From NCBI RefSeq assembly GCF_003668875.1, contig NZ_RAWM01000011.1:1-64000 (forward strand): a stretch of DNA of 64,000 nucleotides. Direction: 5' to 3'. Numbering within the stretch: the first letter of the stretch is position 1; each line of letters starts with the position of its first letter. Shown here piece after piece: positions 23,875 through 32,159 of the stretch. The stretch is from Corallococcus interemptor. Lineage in GTDB: Bacteria; Myxococcota; Myxococcia; Myxococcales; Myxococcaceae. The notes beneath the pieces are model-generated. The model worked only from the letters and a program-made list of their open reading frames with translations, had not been told where the DNA came from and searched no databases. Position numbers and translations under genes: made by a program.

Positions 23875-24921
23875 ATGAAGGTGCAGGGTGAAGCATTCTG
23901 TCGCACGCAATTGCCCCGGGTCTCCCGGACCTTCGCGCTCAACATCCCGCTGTTGCCCGAGCCCCTGGACCTGGCGGTGACGGTGGCCTACCTGCTGTGC
24001 CGCATCGCGGACACGCTGGAGGACGAGTCCCCCGGGGCGGTCCACGGTGCATGGCTCGACGAATTGGGAACCCTCGTCTCGCTGGAGCCGGGCTGGGAGG
24101 CCCGTGCCCGCTCCTTCGCGCGAGAGGCGCGGCTCGCCCTGCGGGACGAGGCGCCGGAGGCGGAGGCCGAGCTGCTTTCCCAGACACCGGCCGTGCTCGA
24201 AACCCTGGCCTCGCTTCCCTCCTGGGTCCACCCGCCCATCGCGCGGTGCGTGCGCACGATGACCGGCGGGATGAAACAGATACAGCGCGTGCACGGAGGG
24301 GGCGGGCAGGTCATGGGGCTGCCCGACCTCCAGGCCCTGTTCCTGTATTGCTATTACGTCGCGGGCGTCGTGGGAGAGATGCTGACCGGGCTCTTCGTCG
24401 CCAGCTCCCCCCGGGTCGCCTGGCGCGAGCCGTGGCTCATGCCTCGGGCGCCTGCCTTTGGCCGGGCCCTGCAGCTCACCAACATCCTGAAGGACGTGCG
24501 CGAGGACCTGGACCGGGGAAGCTGCTGGCTGCCCAGGGACCGCATGGCCGCGCACGGCCTCACGCCCGCCACGCTGGCCCTGCCGTCACTCCGGGGCCGC
24601 GCCGTGGCGCTGATGGATGAGCTGGTGTCCGTGGCGAGAAGGGAGCTGGACGTCGCGCTCGAGTACTCGCTGGCCCTGCCCGTGGAGGAGCCCGGCCTGC
24701 GGCTGTTCTGCCTCTATCCGCTGTTCTTCGCGGCGGCGACGCTCGACGCGGTGGAGGGCAACCCCGCGGTGTTCGAGCCCGAGCCGGTGAAGATTCCCCG
24801 GGAGACGGTGGCCACGCTGATGCGGCTCACGCAGGAGCGGGTGGGGTCCAACGAGGCGCTGCGGGCGCTCTACGCCGGAGGCTCACGCGAGGCCCGGGAC
24901 GGCGCGGAGGCCTGGAGGTGA
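23875..24921 (+). CDS. squalene synthase-type farnesyl-diphosphate synthase (trans-isoprenyl condensing)
   Basis: 348 residues. First Asp-rich motif CRIADTLEDE (about 42-51) and second motif LTNILKDVREDLDRGSCWLP (about 200-219) define the squalene/phytoene synthase fold; DTLED resembles the DTVED of squalene synthases more than the phytoene form. A long N-terminal KVQGEAFCRTQLPRVSRTFAL matches squalene synthases. It condenses two farnesyl diphosphates head to head. ATG at 23875 follows GAGGAGGC. Its stop overlaps the GTG start of the cyclase, so the two are coupled. Phytoene synthesis is less likely given the neighbours. Confidence 0.88.
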   Translation: MKVQGEAFCRTQLPRVSRTFALNIPLLPEPLDLAVTVAYLLCRIADTLEDESPGAVHGAWLDELGTLVSLEPGWEARARSFAREARLALRDEAPEAEAELLSQTPAVLETLASLPSWVHPPIARCVRTMTGGMKQIQRVHGGGGQVMGLPDLQALFLYCYYVAGVVGEMLTGLFVASSPRVAWREPWLMPRAPAFGRALQLTNILKDVREDLDRGSCWLPRDRMAAHGLTPATLALPSLRGRAVALMDELVSVARRELDVALEYSLALPVEEPGLRLFCLYPLFFAAATLDAVEGNPAVFEPEPVKIPRETVATLMRLTQERVGSNEALRALYAGGSREARDGAEAWR

Positions 24922-26888
24922 CGCGGCGGGCTCGCGACGTGCTGGCCCGGACGCAGTCACCGGACGGCTCGTGGAAGGGGGACTACAGCGGCCCGCTGTT
25001 CCTGGGGCCGGTGTACGTGGCCGGGCTGTATGTGATGGGCCGCGCGCCGGAGGCGTCCATCCGCGACGGGATGGTGGCCCACATGCGCGCGCACCAGAAC
25101 CCGGACGGAGGCTGGGGGCTGGACGTGGAGTCACCCAGCCTCGTGTTCACGACGGTGCTCACCTACGTCGCGCAGCGGCTGCTGGGCGTCGGCGCGGAGG
25201 ATCCGGGCCTCGTCCGCGCGCGGGCGTGGTTCCTTCCCCGGGGCGGCCCGCTGGGGAGCGCGTCCTGGGGGAAGTTCATCCTCGCCCTGCTGGGTCTCTA
25301 CGAATACGAAGGCCTGGCGCCCGTGCCTCCCGAACTCTGGCTGTTGCCGCGCGCGCTGCCCTTCCATCCCTCCCGCCTCTGGTGTCACTGCCGCATGGTG
25401 TACCTGCCCATGGGCTGGCTCTACGGCCGCCGCGTCCGCGCCCCCCAGACGCCGCTGCTGGCCGAGCTGCGGCGGGAGCTGTACGCCCGGCCCTACGCGG
25501 ACGTGGACTGGGAGGCGGCGCGCGAGCGGGTGTCCGGGTCCGACGCCTACACCCCCCATGGACTGGCATTGCGCGCCGTGCACCGCGTGCTGGGCCTGTA
25601 CGAGCGCCTCCATTCGAAGCGGCTGCGCTCACGCGCGCTGGAGGAGTCCCTGGCGCTGATTCGCGGCGAGGACGAGGCGACGCACTTCGTCTGCATCGGG
25701 CCCATCAACAAGGTGCTCGACATGGTGGTGTGGCACGTGGCGCGGCCGGACGGCCCGGAGGTGCGCGCCCACCTGGAGCGCCTGCCGGACTACCTCCAGC
25801 GGACGCGCGAGGGCATCTCGGTCAATGGCTACAACTCCTCCCAGCTCTGGGACACCGCCTTCGCGGTGCAGGCGCTGGTGGCCTCCGGGGAGTCCATCTG
25901 GGCGCGGGACACGCTGGCGCGCGCGGGCCGCTTCCTGGAGGCGCAGCAGGTGCTGGAGGATTCGCCCGGCGCCACGAGACACCACCGGCATCCCAGCCGG
26001 GGAGGGTGGCCCTTCAGCACGCGCGCGCACGGCTGGCCCATCAGCGATTGCACGGCGGAGGCGCTGAAGGCGTGTCTGTTGTTGGAGCCGCTGGGGCTCA
26101 ACCGCGTGCCGCGCGAGCGTCTGGAGCAGGCCGTGGCGTTCATCCTGTCCCTGCAGAACCGGGACGGCGGCTGGGCGACCTACGAGCGGCAGCGGGGGCC
26201 GCGCTGGCTGGAGCGGTTCAATCCCTCGGACGTCTTCGCCGGCATCATGGTGGACCCCAGCTACGTGGAGTGCACGTCGGCCTGCGTGCAGGCGCTGGCG
26301 GCGTGGCGCGGCGCGCGTCCGGAGGCGACGGAGGCTCCGGTGGAACGGGCCATCGCGAGGGGCGCGGACTTCCTGCGCCGTCAGCAGCGCCCGGATGGGA
26401 GCTGGGAGGGGTCCTGGGGCGTGTGCTTCAGCTATGGCACGTGGTTCGCCGTCACGGGCCTGGTGGCCGCGGGCGCGGGCCCGGCGGACCCCGCGCTGCG
26501 CAAGGCCGTGACGTTCCTGAAGGCCCACCAGCGCGAGGACGGCTCCTGGAGCGAGTCCATCCAGGCCTGCCGCGAGCGCCGCTGGGTGGAGGGGCGCACG
26601 GGCCACGCGGTGACGACGTCGTGGGCCGTGATGTCCCTGGTGGCCGCGGGGGACGCGCACGCCGAGGCCACGCGGCGGGGCGTGGCCTGGCTGCGTTCAA
26701 GAGAGGCCGAGGGCCAGTGGCCCCCGGAGCCCCTGGCCGGCGTGTTCAGCCGCACCTGCGCCATCCACTACGACGCCTACCTGCGCATCTTCCCGCTGTG
26801 GGCGCTGTCGGTGGGGGAGCGGCGGGCGGAAGGCTTCAGGGCGCGCGAAGGCTCTGCGACCCCAGGTAGTCCGCCTTGCCCAGGTTGA
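24918..26888 (+). CDS. oxidosqualene cyclase, cycloartenol-synthase type
   Basis: 656 residues of the (alpha/alpha)6 barrel triterpene cyclase family with QW repeats (QNPDGGWGL, QNRDGGWATY, QRPDGSWEGSW, QREDGSWSES). The protonating aspartate is Asp377 in HGWPISDCTAE: this DCTAE form belongs to oxidosqualene cyclases, while squalene-hopene cyclases have DXDD. NGYNSSQLWDTAFAVQA, YVECTSACVQAL, GSWGVCFSYGTWF and FSRTCAIHYDAYLRIFPLWAL are also eukaryotic-type. Tyr305, His371 and Ile375 align at a constant offset of 105-106 with Tyr410, His477 and Ile481 of Arabidopsis CAS1, favouring cycloartenol over lanosterol. About 105 N-terminal residues of plant enzymes are absent. GTG start overlaps the synthase stop. 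Confidence 0.92.
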   Translation: MTRRARDVLARTQSPDGSWKGDYSGPLFLGPVYVAGLYVMGRAPEASIRDGMVAHMRAHQNPDGGWGLDVESPSLVFTTVLTYVAQRLLGVGAEDPGLVRARAWFLPRGGPLGSASWGKFILALLGLYEYEGLAPVPPELWLLPRALPFHPSRLWCHCRMVYLPMGWLYGRRVRAPQTPLLAELRRELYARPYADVDWEAARERVSGSDAYTPHGLALRAVHRVLGLYERLHSKRLRSRALEESLALIRGEDEATHFVCIGPINKVLDMVVWHVARPDGPEVRAHLERLPDYLQRTREGISVNGYNSSQLWDTAFAVQALVASGESIWARDTLARAGRFLEAQQVLEDSPGATRHHRHPSRGGWPFSTRAHGWPISDCTAEALKACLLLEPLGLNRVPRERLEQAVAFILSLQNRDGGWATYERQRGPRWLERFNPSDVFAGIMVDPSYVECTSACVQALAAWRGARPEATEAPVERAIARGADFLRRQQRPDGSWEGSWGVCFSYGTWFAVTGLVAAGAGPADPALRKAVTFLKAHQREDGSWSESIQACRERRWVEGRTGHAVTTSWAVMSLVAAGDAHAEATRRGVAWLRSREAEGQWPPEPLAGVFSRTCAIHYDAYLRIFPLWALSVGERRAEGFRAREGSATPGSPPCPG

Positions 26889-27342
26889 CGCCGTTGTGGC
26901 GCAGGAGCGCGTACGCGGTGGTGAGGTGGAAGAAGAAGTTGGGGACGGCGTTCTCCAGGAAGTAGTCCGCGCCGCTCATCACCTTGCCCTCCCAGCGGGG
27001 ATGGGAGATGACGCGCCCGGCGGCGGACTCGAAGTCCTTCGCGGTGAAGGTGTCCAGGTACTCGAGGGTGGACCGGACGCGGGCGCCCAGCTCCTCCAGC
27101 GTCTGCTCCGTGTCCGGGTGCGACGGCGCGGGCTTGCCTGACAAGCGCGAGGCCGCGAGCTTCGCGGCGTCACAGCCAATCTGCACCTGCCGCACGAACG
27201 GCAGCTGGTCCGGCGCCAGCCGGAAGTTCAGATAGAGGTTCGGGTCGAAGGGCTTCGCCTTGGCGTGGGCCGCGGCCGTGTCCAACCACTTGCTCAACTG
27301 CCCCAGCTGCTTCTTCATCTGCGAAAAGAGTTCGAAGTACAT
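26836..27342 (-). CDS. DUF1993 family protein
   Basis: 168 residues, helical, with the family pattern FELFSQMKKQLGQLSKWLD at the N-terminus, LYLNFRLAPDQLPFVRQVQI, and NFFFHLTTAYALLRHNGVNLGK near the C-terminus. It is a DinB-like four-helix-bundle protein of unknown function, with no signal peptide. Its 3' end overlaps the 3' end of the oxidosqualene cyclase by 53 bp in convergent orientation. Confidence 0.85.
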   Translation of the reverse strand: MYFELFSQMKKQLGQLSKWLDTAAAHAKAKPFDPNLYLNFRLAPDQLPFVRQVQIGCDAAKLAASRLSGKPAPSHPDTEQTLEELGARVRSTLEYLDTFTAKDFESAAGRVISHPRWEGKVMSGADYFLENAVPNFFFHLTTAYALLRHNGVNLGKADYLGSQSLRAP

Positions 27343-27532
27343 GGGCGCGCAAGCTAACGGGACCGCCCCTGGCGCGCGAGCGAATCCACGGGGCGTCCGG
27401 CCCCCTCGAACCGGACGCCCCGCGTCACGCGCGGCGTCAGTAGCTGATGACCAGATGGCCCGCCAACATGCCTCTGCCGCCAGCGGCTCCGGGCCCGTGG
27501 CGAGCTGGCCCGCGACAGGGGCGAGCCGTCCC

Positions 27533-28957
27533 TCAGGCCTTGAAGGTCATCAGCGGCTTGAGCCGGGCCACCTCCCGGACGATGTCGGCGTCCACCTGGG
27601 AGGCCACCACCGGGCCAATGGGCTTGTAGGCGGCCGGCGCCTCCTCGATGCGCCGCTCGGCCCTCAGCGCGATGCAGTCCACCCCGGTGAGGCCCAGGTC
27701 CTCCTCCCGGTGCTTCGCGCCCCCGCGCGACATGGAGAAGCGCGAGTGCGCCCGGCCCGCCCCATGCGACGCCGACGCCAGGGCCTTCGCGTTGCCCAGG
27801 CCCCGCATGAGGTACGACGTCGCGCCCATGGAGCCGGGGATGATGACCGGCTGGTCCTCCTCCGCCGGGCAGGCCCCCTTGCGCGCCAGCCAGCCGCCTT
27901 CCCAGGGCAGGGTGATGTTGTGGGGCACGTCGTAGACGAGCGGCGCCTCCACGTCCCCGAACAGCTCCCGCAGCGTCTGCCGCACCAGCTCCGCGAGCAG
28001 CAGCCGGTTGAGGAAGGCGTAGTTGGCCGCCGTGGCCTCCGCCTTCAGGTACTCGCGCACCTTCACCGGATCCGCGAGCGGGAAGATGCCGCTCGCCGGG
28101 TGCGGCGCCCCCACGGGCCACGCCGCGCGCGCCCGCTCCTGCCAGGCGCGCCCCACGTGCTTGCCCATGTCCCGCGAGCCCGAGTGCACCATGAACGCCA
28201 GCTGCCCCTCCCTCACGCCCCAGGCCCACGCCCGCGCGCGGTCCACCACGGCCTCCACCCGCTGCACCTCCACGAAGTGGTTGCCTCCACCAATCGTCGC
28301 GAGCCCCGGGTCGCGCACCACGCCCTCCCGCCGCAGCCCGGTGGGCGCCCAGGCCGGGTCTCCCTCCAGCGCGCCGCCCAGGTGGACCCGCGCGGCCTCC
28401 CGGTCCAGCTGGCCCAGGTCCATCCGGGCGGCCATGCCCAGGGGCTGGCCTTCCGTCTCCAGGAGCCAGCCGGGCAGGCCGTCACGAAGCAGCGCCTCCA
28501 GGGCGCGCGAGCCCTGGGCCACGTCCCGCGTGCCGAAGAAATAGTGCCCCTTCATCCGCTCCACGAAGGCGTCGCGGCGGGCGAGGAAGGCCTCCACCGG
28601 GATGTCCGCGACGTGCAGGCGCATCCCGCAGTTGATGTCCGTGCCCACGGCGCCGGGGACCACCAGGCCCTCCGTGTGGACCACCGACCCGATGGCCACC
28701 CCGGAGTCCCCCGGATGGAAGTCCGGCGTCGCGCGCACCTGCTTCACGCGCCCGCCGTCGGGATGGTGGAGCGCGGCGAGCGCCGCGAGCTGCTGGAGCG
28801 CCTTGCCCTCCACCGGCAGGTCCGGTGGAAGGAGGACTTCAGCGGGTGGGGCATGGGGATCCGCCTGGAGGCGGACCGTGTAGACACGACCGTCGTAAGC
28901 AACGTCGAGCCCCTCGCGGGCAAGCGCCCGCAGGAGCCGGTTCAGTTTCGGCTGCAT
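27533..28957 (-). CDS. rtcB: RNA-splicing ligase RtcB
   Basis: 474 residues. It joins RNA 3'-phosphate or 2',3'-cyclic phosphate to 5'-OH using GTP and Mn2+. Family motifs: VGTDINCGMRL with the metal-binding Asp/Cys, GGGNHFVEVQ, MVHSGSRDMGKHVG, SMGATSYLMRG and SHGAGRAHSRFSMSRG, which contains the histidine that forms the GMP adduct. The 190-bp downstream region (27343-27532) shows no gene. No rtcA or rtcR neighbours are present, so the sigma-54 RtcR arrangement of enterobacteria does not apply here. Confidence 0.95.
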   Translation of the reverse strand: MQPKLNRLLRALAREGLDVAYDGRVYTVRLQADPHAPPAEVLLPPDLPVEGKALQQLAALAALHHPDGGRVKQVRATPDFHPGDSGVAIGSVVHTEGLVVPGAVGTDINCGMRLHVADIPVEAFLARRDAFVERMKGHYFFGTRDVAQGSRALEALLRDGLPGWLLETEGQPLGMAARMDLGQLDREAARVHLGGALEGDPAWAPTGLRREGVVRDPGLATIGGGNHFVEVQRVEAVVDRARAWAWGVREGQLAFMVHSGSRDMGKHVGRAWQERARAAWPVGAPHPASGIFPLADPVKVREYLKAEATAANYAFLNRLLLAELVRQTLRELFGDVEAPLVYDVPHNITLPWEGGWLARKGACPAEEDQPVIIPGSMGATSYLMRGLGNAKALASASHGAGRAHSRFSMSRGGAKHREEDLGLTGVDCIALRAERRIEEAPAAYKPIGPVVASQVDADIVREVARLKPLMTFKA

Positions 28958-29139
28958 GACCTTCTCGGAATCTGACCCGGGCGGACTTCAAGGCCCGGGG
29001 GACGTGAGCGATGGATTCGAGACCTCGGGTCAGCAGCCGCGGCCGGGACGCCGGAGCGTCCGCGCTCCCTGGGACGCCCCAGCCCGCGCGGCCTGACAAG
29101 GCACGTGCGGGAGGGGCGTCGCCACGGAAGGGGATTCGC

Positions 29140-30993
29140 CTACGAGTACATCGTCGCCTTGGTTCCTTCGTCGAGGAAGTAGGCGCTGTTCACGAGCGCC
29201 AGATGGCTGAACGCCTGGGGGAAGTTGCCAATCATCCTGCGCTCCCCGGGCAGGTACTCCTCGGCGAGCAGCCCCACGTCGTTGCGGAGCCCCGCCACCT
29301 TGTTGAAGAGCTTTTGCGCGTCCTCGGTCCGCCCCAGGAGGTGGTAGGTGTTCGCGAGCCAGAAGGAGCAGGCGAGGAAGGCGCCCTCCTCGCCGGCGAG
29401 CCCGTCGGTGCCCGCCTCCGTCCGGTAGCGCAGCACCAGCCCCTTGGGCATCAGCTCCTCCTCGATGGCCCGCACCGTCCCGGCGATGCGGGGATCCTCC
29501 GGCGGGAGGAACCCGCTGAGCGGGATGAACAGCAGGCTCGCGTCCACTCCCTTCGAGCCGTAGTACTGCGTGAACGTCCCGCGCTTCGCGTCGTAGCCCT
29601 TCTCACAGACCTCGTCGTGGATGGCCTGCCGCAGCTTCACCCACGGCGCCTTGTCCTCCTTCAGGCCGTACTTCTCGATGGCGCGGACCCAGCAGTCGAT
29701 GACGATCCACGCCGACACCTTGGAGGCGGTGAACGACTGCTTCGGGCCGCGCATCTCCCAGATGCCGTGGTCCGGCTCCGTCCAGACCTCGGACACGCGC
29801 TTCGCGAGCGCCTTGAGCGCTTTGCCTCCACGCTCCGACAGCTTGCCCACCAGCTGCGCGTGGATGTAGAGGACCGCGGCGAACTCACCGAGCACGTCGA
29901 GCTGGAACTGCGAGTAGGCCCCGTTCCCGATGCGCACGGGCCGGGCCCCTTCGTAGCCCTTCAGCCAGTCCAGGGTGACCTCGGTGAGGCGGCGCTCGCC
30001 CCGGATGCCGTACATGATTTGAAGCTGGTCCGGCGCGCCACCAATGGCGTCCTCCAGCCAGTTGCCGAACGCGCCCGCTTCGTCCGTGAGGTCCGCGCGC
30101 ATGAACGCGTTCAGCGTCAGGACCGAGTCGCGGATCCAGCAGAACCGGTAGTCCCAGTTGCGCTCCCCGCCCGGCGTCTCCGGGAGCCCGAAGGTGGGCG
30201 CGGCGACCAGCGCCCCCGACGGTTGGTAGCTGCACGCCTTGAGGGTGATCAGCGAGCGGATGACCACGTCCTGGTGCTGGGGGGGCAGCCGCAGCCGCGA
30301 GGCCCAGTCCTCCCAATAGGCCTCCGTCTCCCGCAGGGCGGTCTCGGGATCCAGCGCCTCGGGGACGCCGTCGTAGGGCCGGGCCCAGGAGAGCACGAAG
30401 GGGACCCGCTGGCCGGCCTGGATGGTGAACTCCGACTCGAAGGGCGGTGGATCCTCGCTGGTGCCGCCTCGCAGGAACACGGCATCCGGCCCGGCGACGG
30501 CGGAGGAACTCCCATCCCGCCTGCCCACCAGGGGGACGGTGTAGCCGTTGGCGAACCGGGGACGCAGCTCGGAGCGCATCTCCACCGTGCCCCGGACCCC
30601 CTCCACCCAGCGCACCAGGTGGGGGCTTCCCTTGCGGATGGGCATGAAGTCCACGACGCGCACCGCGCCCGTGTCCGTCTCGAATTCCGTCTCCAGGATG
30701 AGGGTCTTGCCGCGGTAGCGGCGCCGCACGTCACGCACGGCCGCCTTGGGCGCGAGCTTCCACCGGCCGTTGTCGGGAGTCCCCAGCAGGGACGTGAAGC
30801 ACGCGTCAGAGTCGAAGTCCGGGAGGCAGAGGAAGTCGACGGAGCCATCCCGGCCCACGAGCGCGGCCGTGTAGAGGTCTCCGAGGAGCGCATGGTCTTC
30901 AATGAGCAGGCCGGGCTCCGCCCGGGTCTTGTCTCCCCAGCCTGTCCTGGGCGCCTCCTTCGTTCGTGAGGACTCGGACTCTGTCGAAATCAT
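29140..30993 (-). CDS. glycoside hydrolase family 15 protein (glucoamylase/trehalase type)
   Basis: 617 residues without a signal peptide. N-terminal beta-sandwich (about 20-230: LIEDHALLGDLYTAALVGRDG, FLCLPDFDSDACF) followed by an (alpha/alpha)6 barrel with RNWDYRFCWIRDSVLTLNAF, GIWEMRG (first catalytic glutamate region) and LAEEYLPGERRMIGNFPQAFSH (second catalytic glutamate region). This is the usual bacterial GH15 plan; substrates in the family include maltodextrins and trehalose. ATG at 30993 follows GGGAG. In spore-forming myxobacteria trehalose turnover is one possible role, but this is inference. Confidence 0.9.
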   Translation of the reverse strand: MISTESESSRTKEAPRTGWGDKTRAEPGLLIEDHALLGDLYTAALVGRDGSVDFLCLPDFDSDACFTSLLGTPDNGRWKLAPKAAVRDVRRRYRGKTLILETEFETDTGAVRVVDFMPIRKGSPHLVRWVEGVRGTVEMRSELRPRFANGYTVPLVGRRDGSSSAVAGPDAVFLRGGTSEDPPPFESEFTIQAGQRVPFVLSWARPYDGVPEALDPETALRETEAYWEDWASRLRLPPQHQDVVIRSLITLKACSYQPSGALVAAPTFGLPETPGGERNWDYRFCWIRDSVLTLNAFMRADLTDEAGAFGNWLEDAIGGAPDQLQIMYGIRGERRLTEVTLDWLKGYEGARPVRIGNGAYSQFQLDVLGEFAAVLYIHAQLVGKLSERGGKALKALAKRVSEVWTEPDHGIWEMRGPKQSFTASKVSAWIVIDCWVRAIEKYGLKEDKAPWVKLRQAIHDEVCEKGYDAKRGTFTQYYGSKGVDASLLFIPLSGFLPPEDPRIAGTVRAIEEELMPKGLVLRYRTEAGTDGLAGEEGAFLACSFWLANTYHLLGRTEDAQKLFNKVAGLRNDVGLLAEEYLPGERRMIGNFPQAFSHLALVNSAYFLDEGTKATMYS

Positions 30994-31214
30994 GGCGTGA
31001 CTCCCGGATTGTGTGAGGGGGCACGGAAAAGGTAGGCGCCGGCACCCCGGATGAAATCCCCAGGGGAGGCAGCGGACAGGGGCCACACGGGACGTGCGCC
31101 TGAACAAAGCAGGAACGGCGGCGAAGCGGTTCCTGCCCCGGCTGCGATATGACCCCAGACCCCAGGAGCCCGCATGGGAATGGCTGGCACGGTGGATTGG
31201 AAGGGAGCGCGCTC

Positions 31215-31643
31215 ATGACGGTGGCTGTCCTAAGGGCCCAGGCCCCGGAATTCGATGTGGCGTCCGTGTTGGATCGCTTCCCGGAATGCCACCCGGATGC
31301 CGTCTGGCTTCAGGGCGAGCAGCGGCGCCAGGGGCGGCACTCGACGTCCGGCTTCAACGTCACCCTGGTGCCGGACGGGGAGGGCACGCTGCACGGGCCC
31401 GTGGTCGCCGCCCGCCGGCAGCTGGAGCTGCTGGCCCCGCTGCTCGCGGAGCTGCGGCAGCTGGCCGTGCCCTGCGTCGTGGACTTCGGGCTGTTCGTCG
31501 GAAGCGCGCTGCACTTCGCCAGCTCCATCCACTTCCCGCCCGACGACGTCCGGTGGTTCGCGGACCAGGGCATCGCCCTGGCCGTCTCCGCCTACCCCAC
31601 GGCGGACGAGGGGCCGGAGGACAGCTCCGGGAACCTGCAATGA
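31215..31643 (+). CDS. hypothetical protein upstream of marR
   Basis: 142 residues, soluble, no signal peptide or recognised motif. FNVTLVPDGEGTLHGPVVAA and an acidic C-terminal SAYPTADEGPEDSS are the notable parts; it has a mixed alpha/beta look. ATG at 31215 follows GGAAGGGAG. Its stop overlaps the marR ATG (ATGA), so the two are co-transcribed. Confidence 0.7.
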   Translation: MTVAVLRAQAPEFDVASVLDRFPECHPDAVWLQGEQRRQGRHSTSGFNVTLVPDGEGTLHGPVVAARRQLELLAPLLAELRQLAVPCVVDFGLFVGSALHFASSIHFPPDDVRWFADQGIALAVSAYPTADEGPEDSSGNLQ

Positions 31644-32095
31644 GCCCCAGGAGCGCCCCCCCGTGGGACCCGGAAGCCGTCCCGACCTTCTGGATCAACC
31701 ACGCGTCCCGGCTCCTGATGCGCCACTTCGAGCAGCGCCTGCGGCCGCTCGAGTTCGGCATGGCCTACCTGCCGGTGGCCATCGCGCTGGAGGAGCAGGG
31801 GCCGCTCCTGCAGAAGCAGCTGGCGGAGTACGCGCACGTCGAGCAGCCCACCATGGCCGCGCTCCTCACGCGCATGGAGCGCGACGGGCTCATCCAGCGC
31901 GAGCCGCATCCGGACGACAAGCGCGCGACCCGCATCTCGCTGTCCGCGAAGGGCCGCGGGCGCCTGCCGCAAGCCAAGGCCCAGCTGGCCCGGGTCGCGG
32001 AGCAGGCGACGGCGGGCTTCAGCGAACGCGAGCGCGCCACCTTCATGTCGCTCCTGCACCGCGTGGTGGCCAACCTCGACTCCACGGCCGGGTGA
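31640..32095 (+). CDS. MarR-family transcriptional regulator
   Basis: 151 residues with the MarR winged helix: LQKQLAEYAHVEQPTMAALLTRME (recognition helix) and the wing REPHPDDKRATRISLSAKGR. Helices at both ends would form the dimer interface. These repressors usually respond to small aromatic ligands. It overlaps the upstream hypothetical gene; the target is probably its own operon. Confidence 0.92.
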   Translation: MSPRSAPPWDPEAVPTFWINHASRLLMRHFEQRLRPLEFGMAYLPVAIALEEQGPLLQKQLAEYAHVEQPTMAALLTRMERDGLIQREPHPDDKRATRISLSAKGRGRLPQAKAQLARVAEQATAGFSERERATFMSLLHRVVANLDSTAG

Positions 32096-32159
32096 ATCCA
32101 GACGGAATGTCAGAGCAGTGGGGTAGGGTGCGCGACCCTCCGGAAGATTTCCTTCCGGC

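Noticed and set aside
24918-26888. Squalene-hopene cyclase
   Set aside because: The catalytic motif is SDCTAE rather than DXDD, and several other segments are of the oxidosqualene type.
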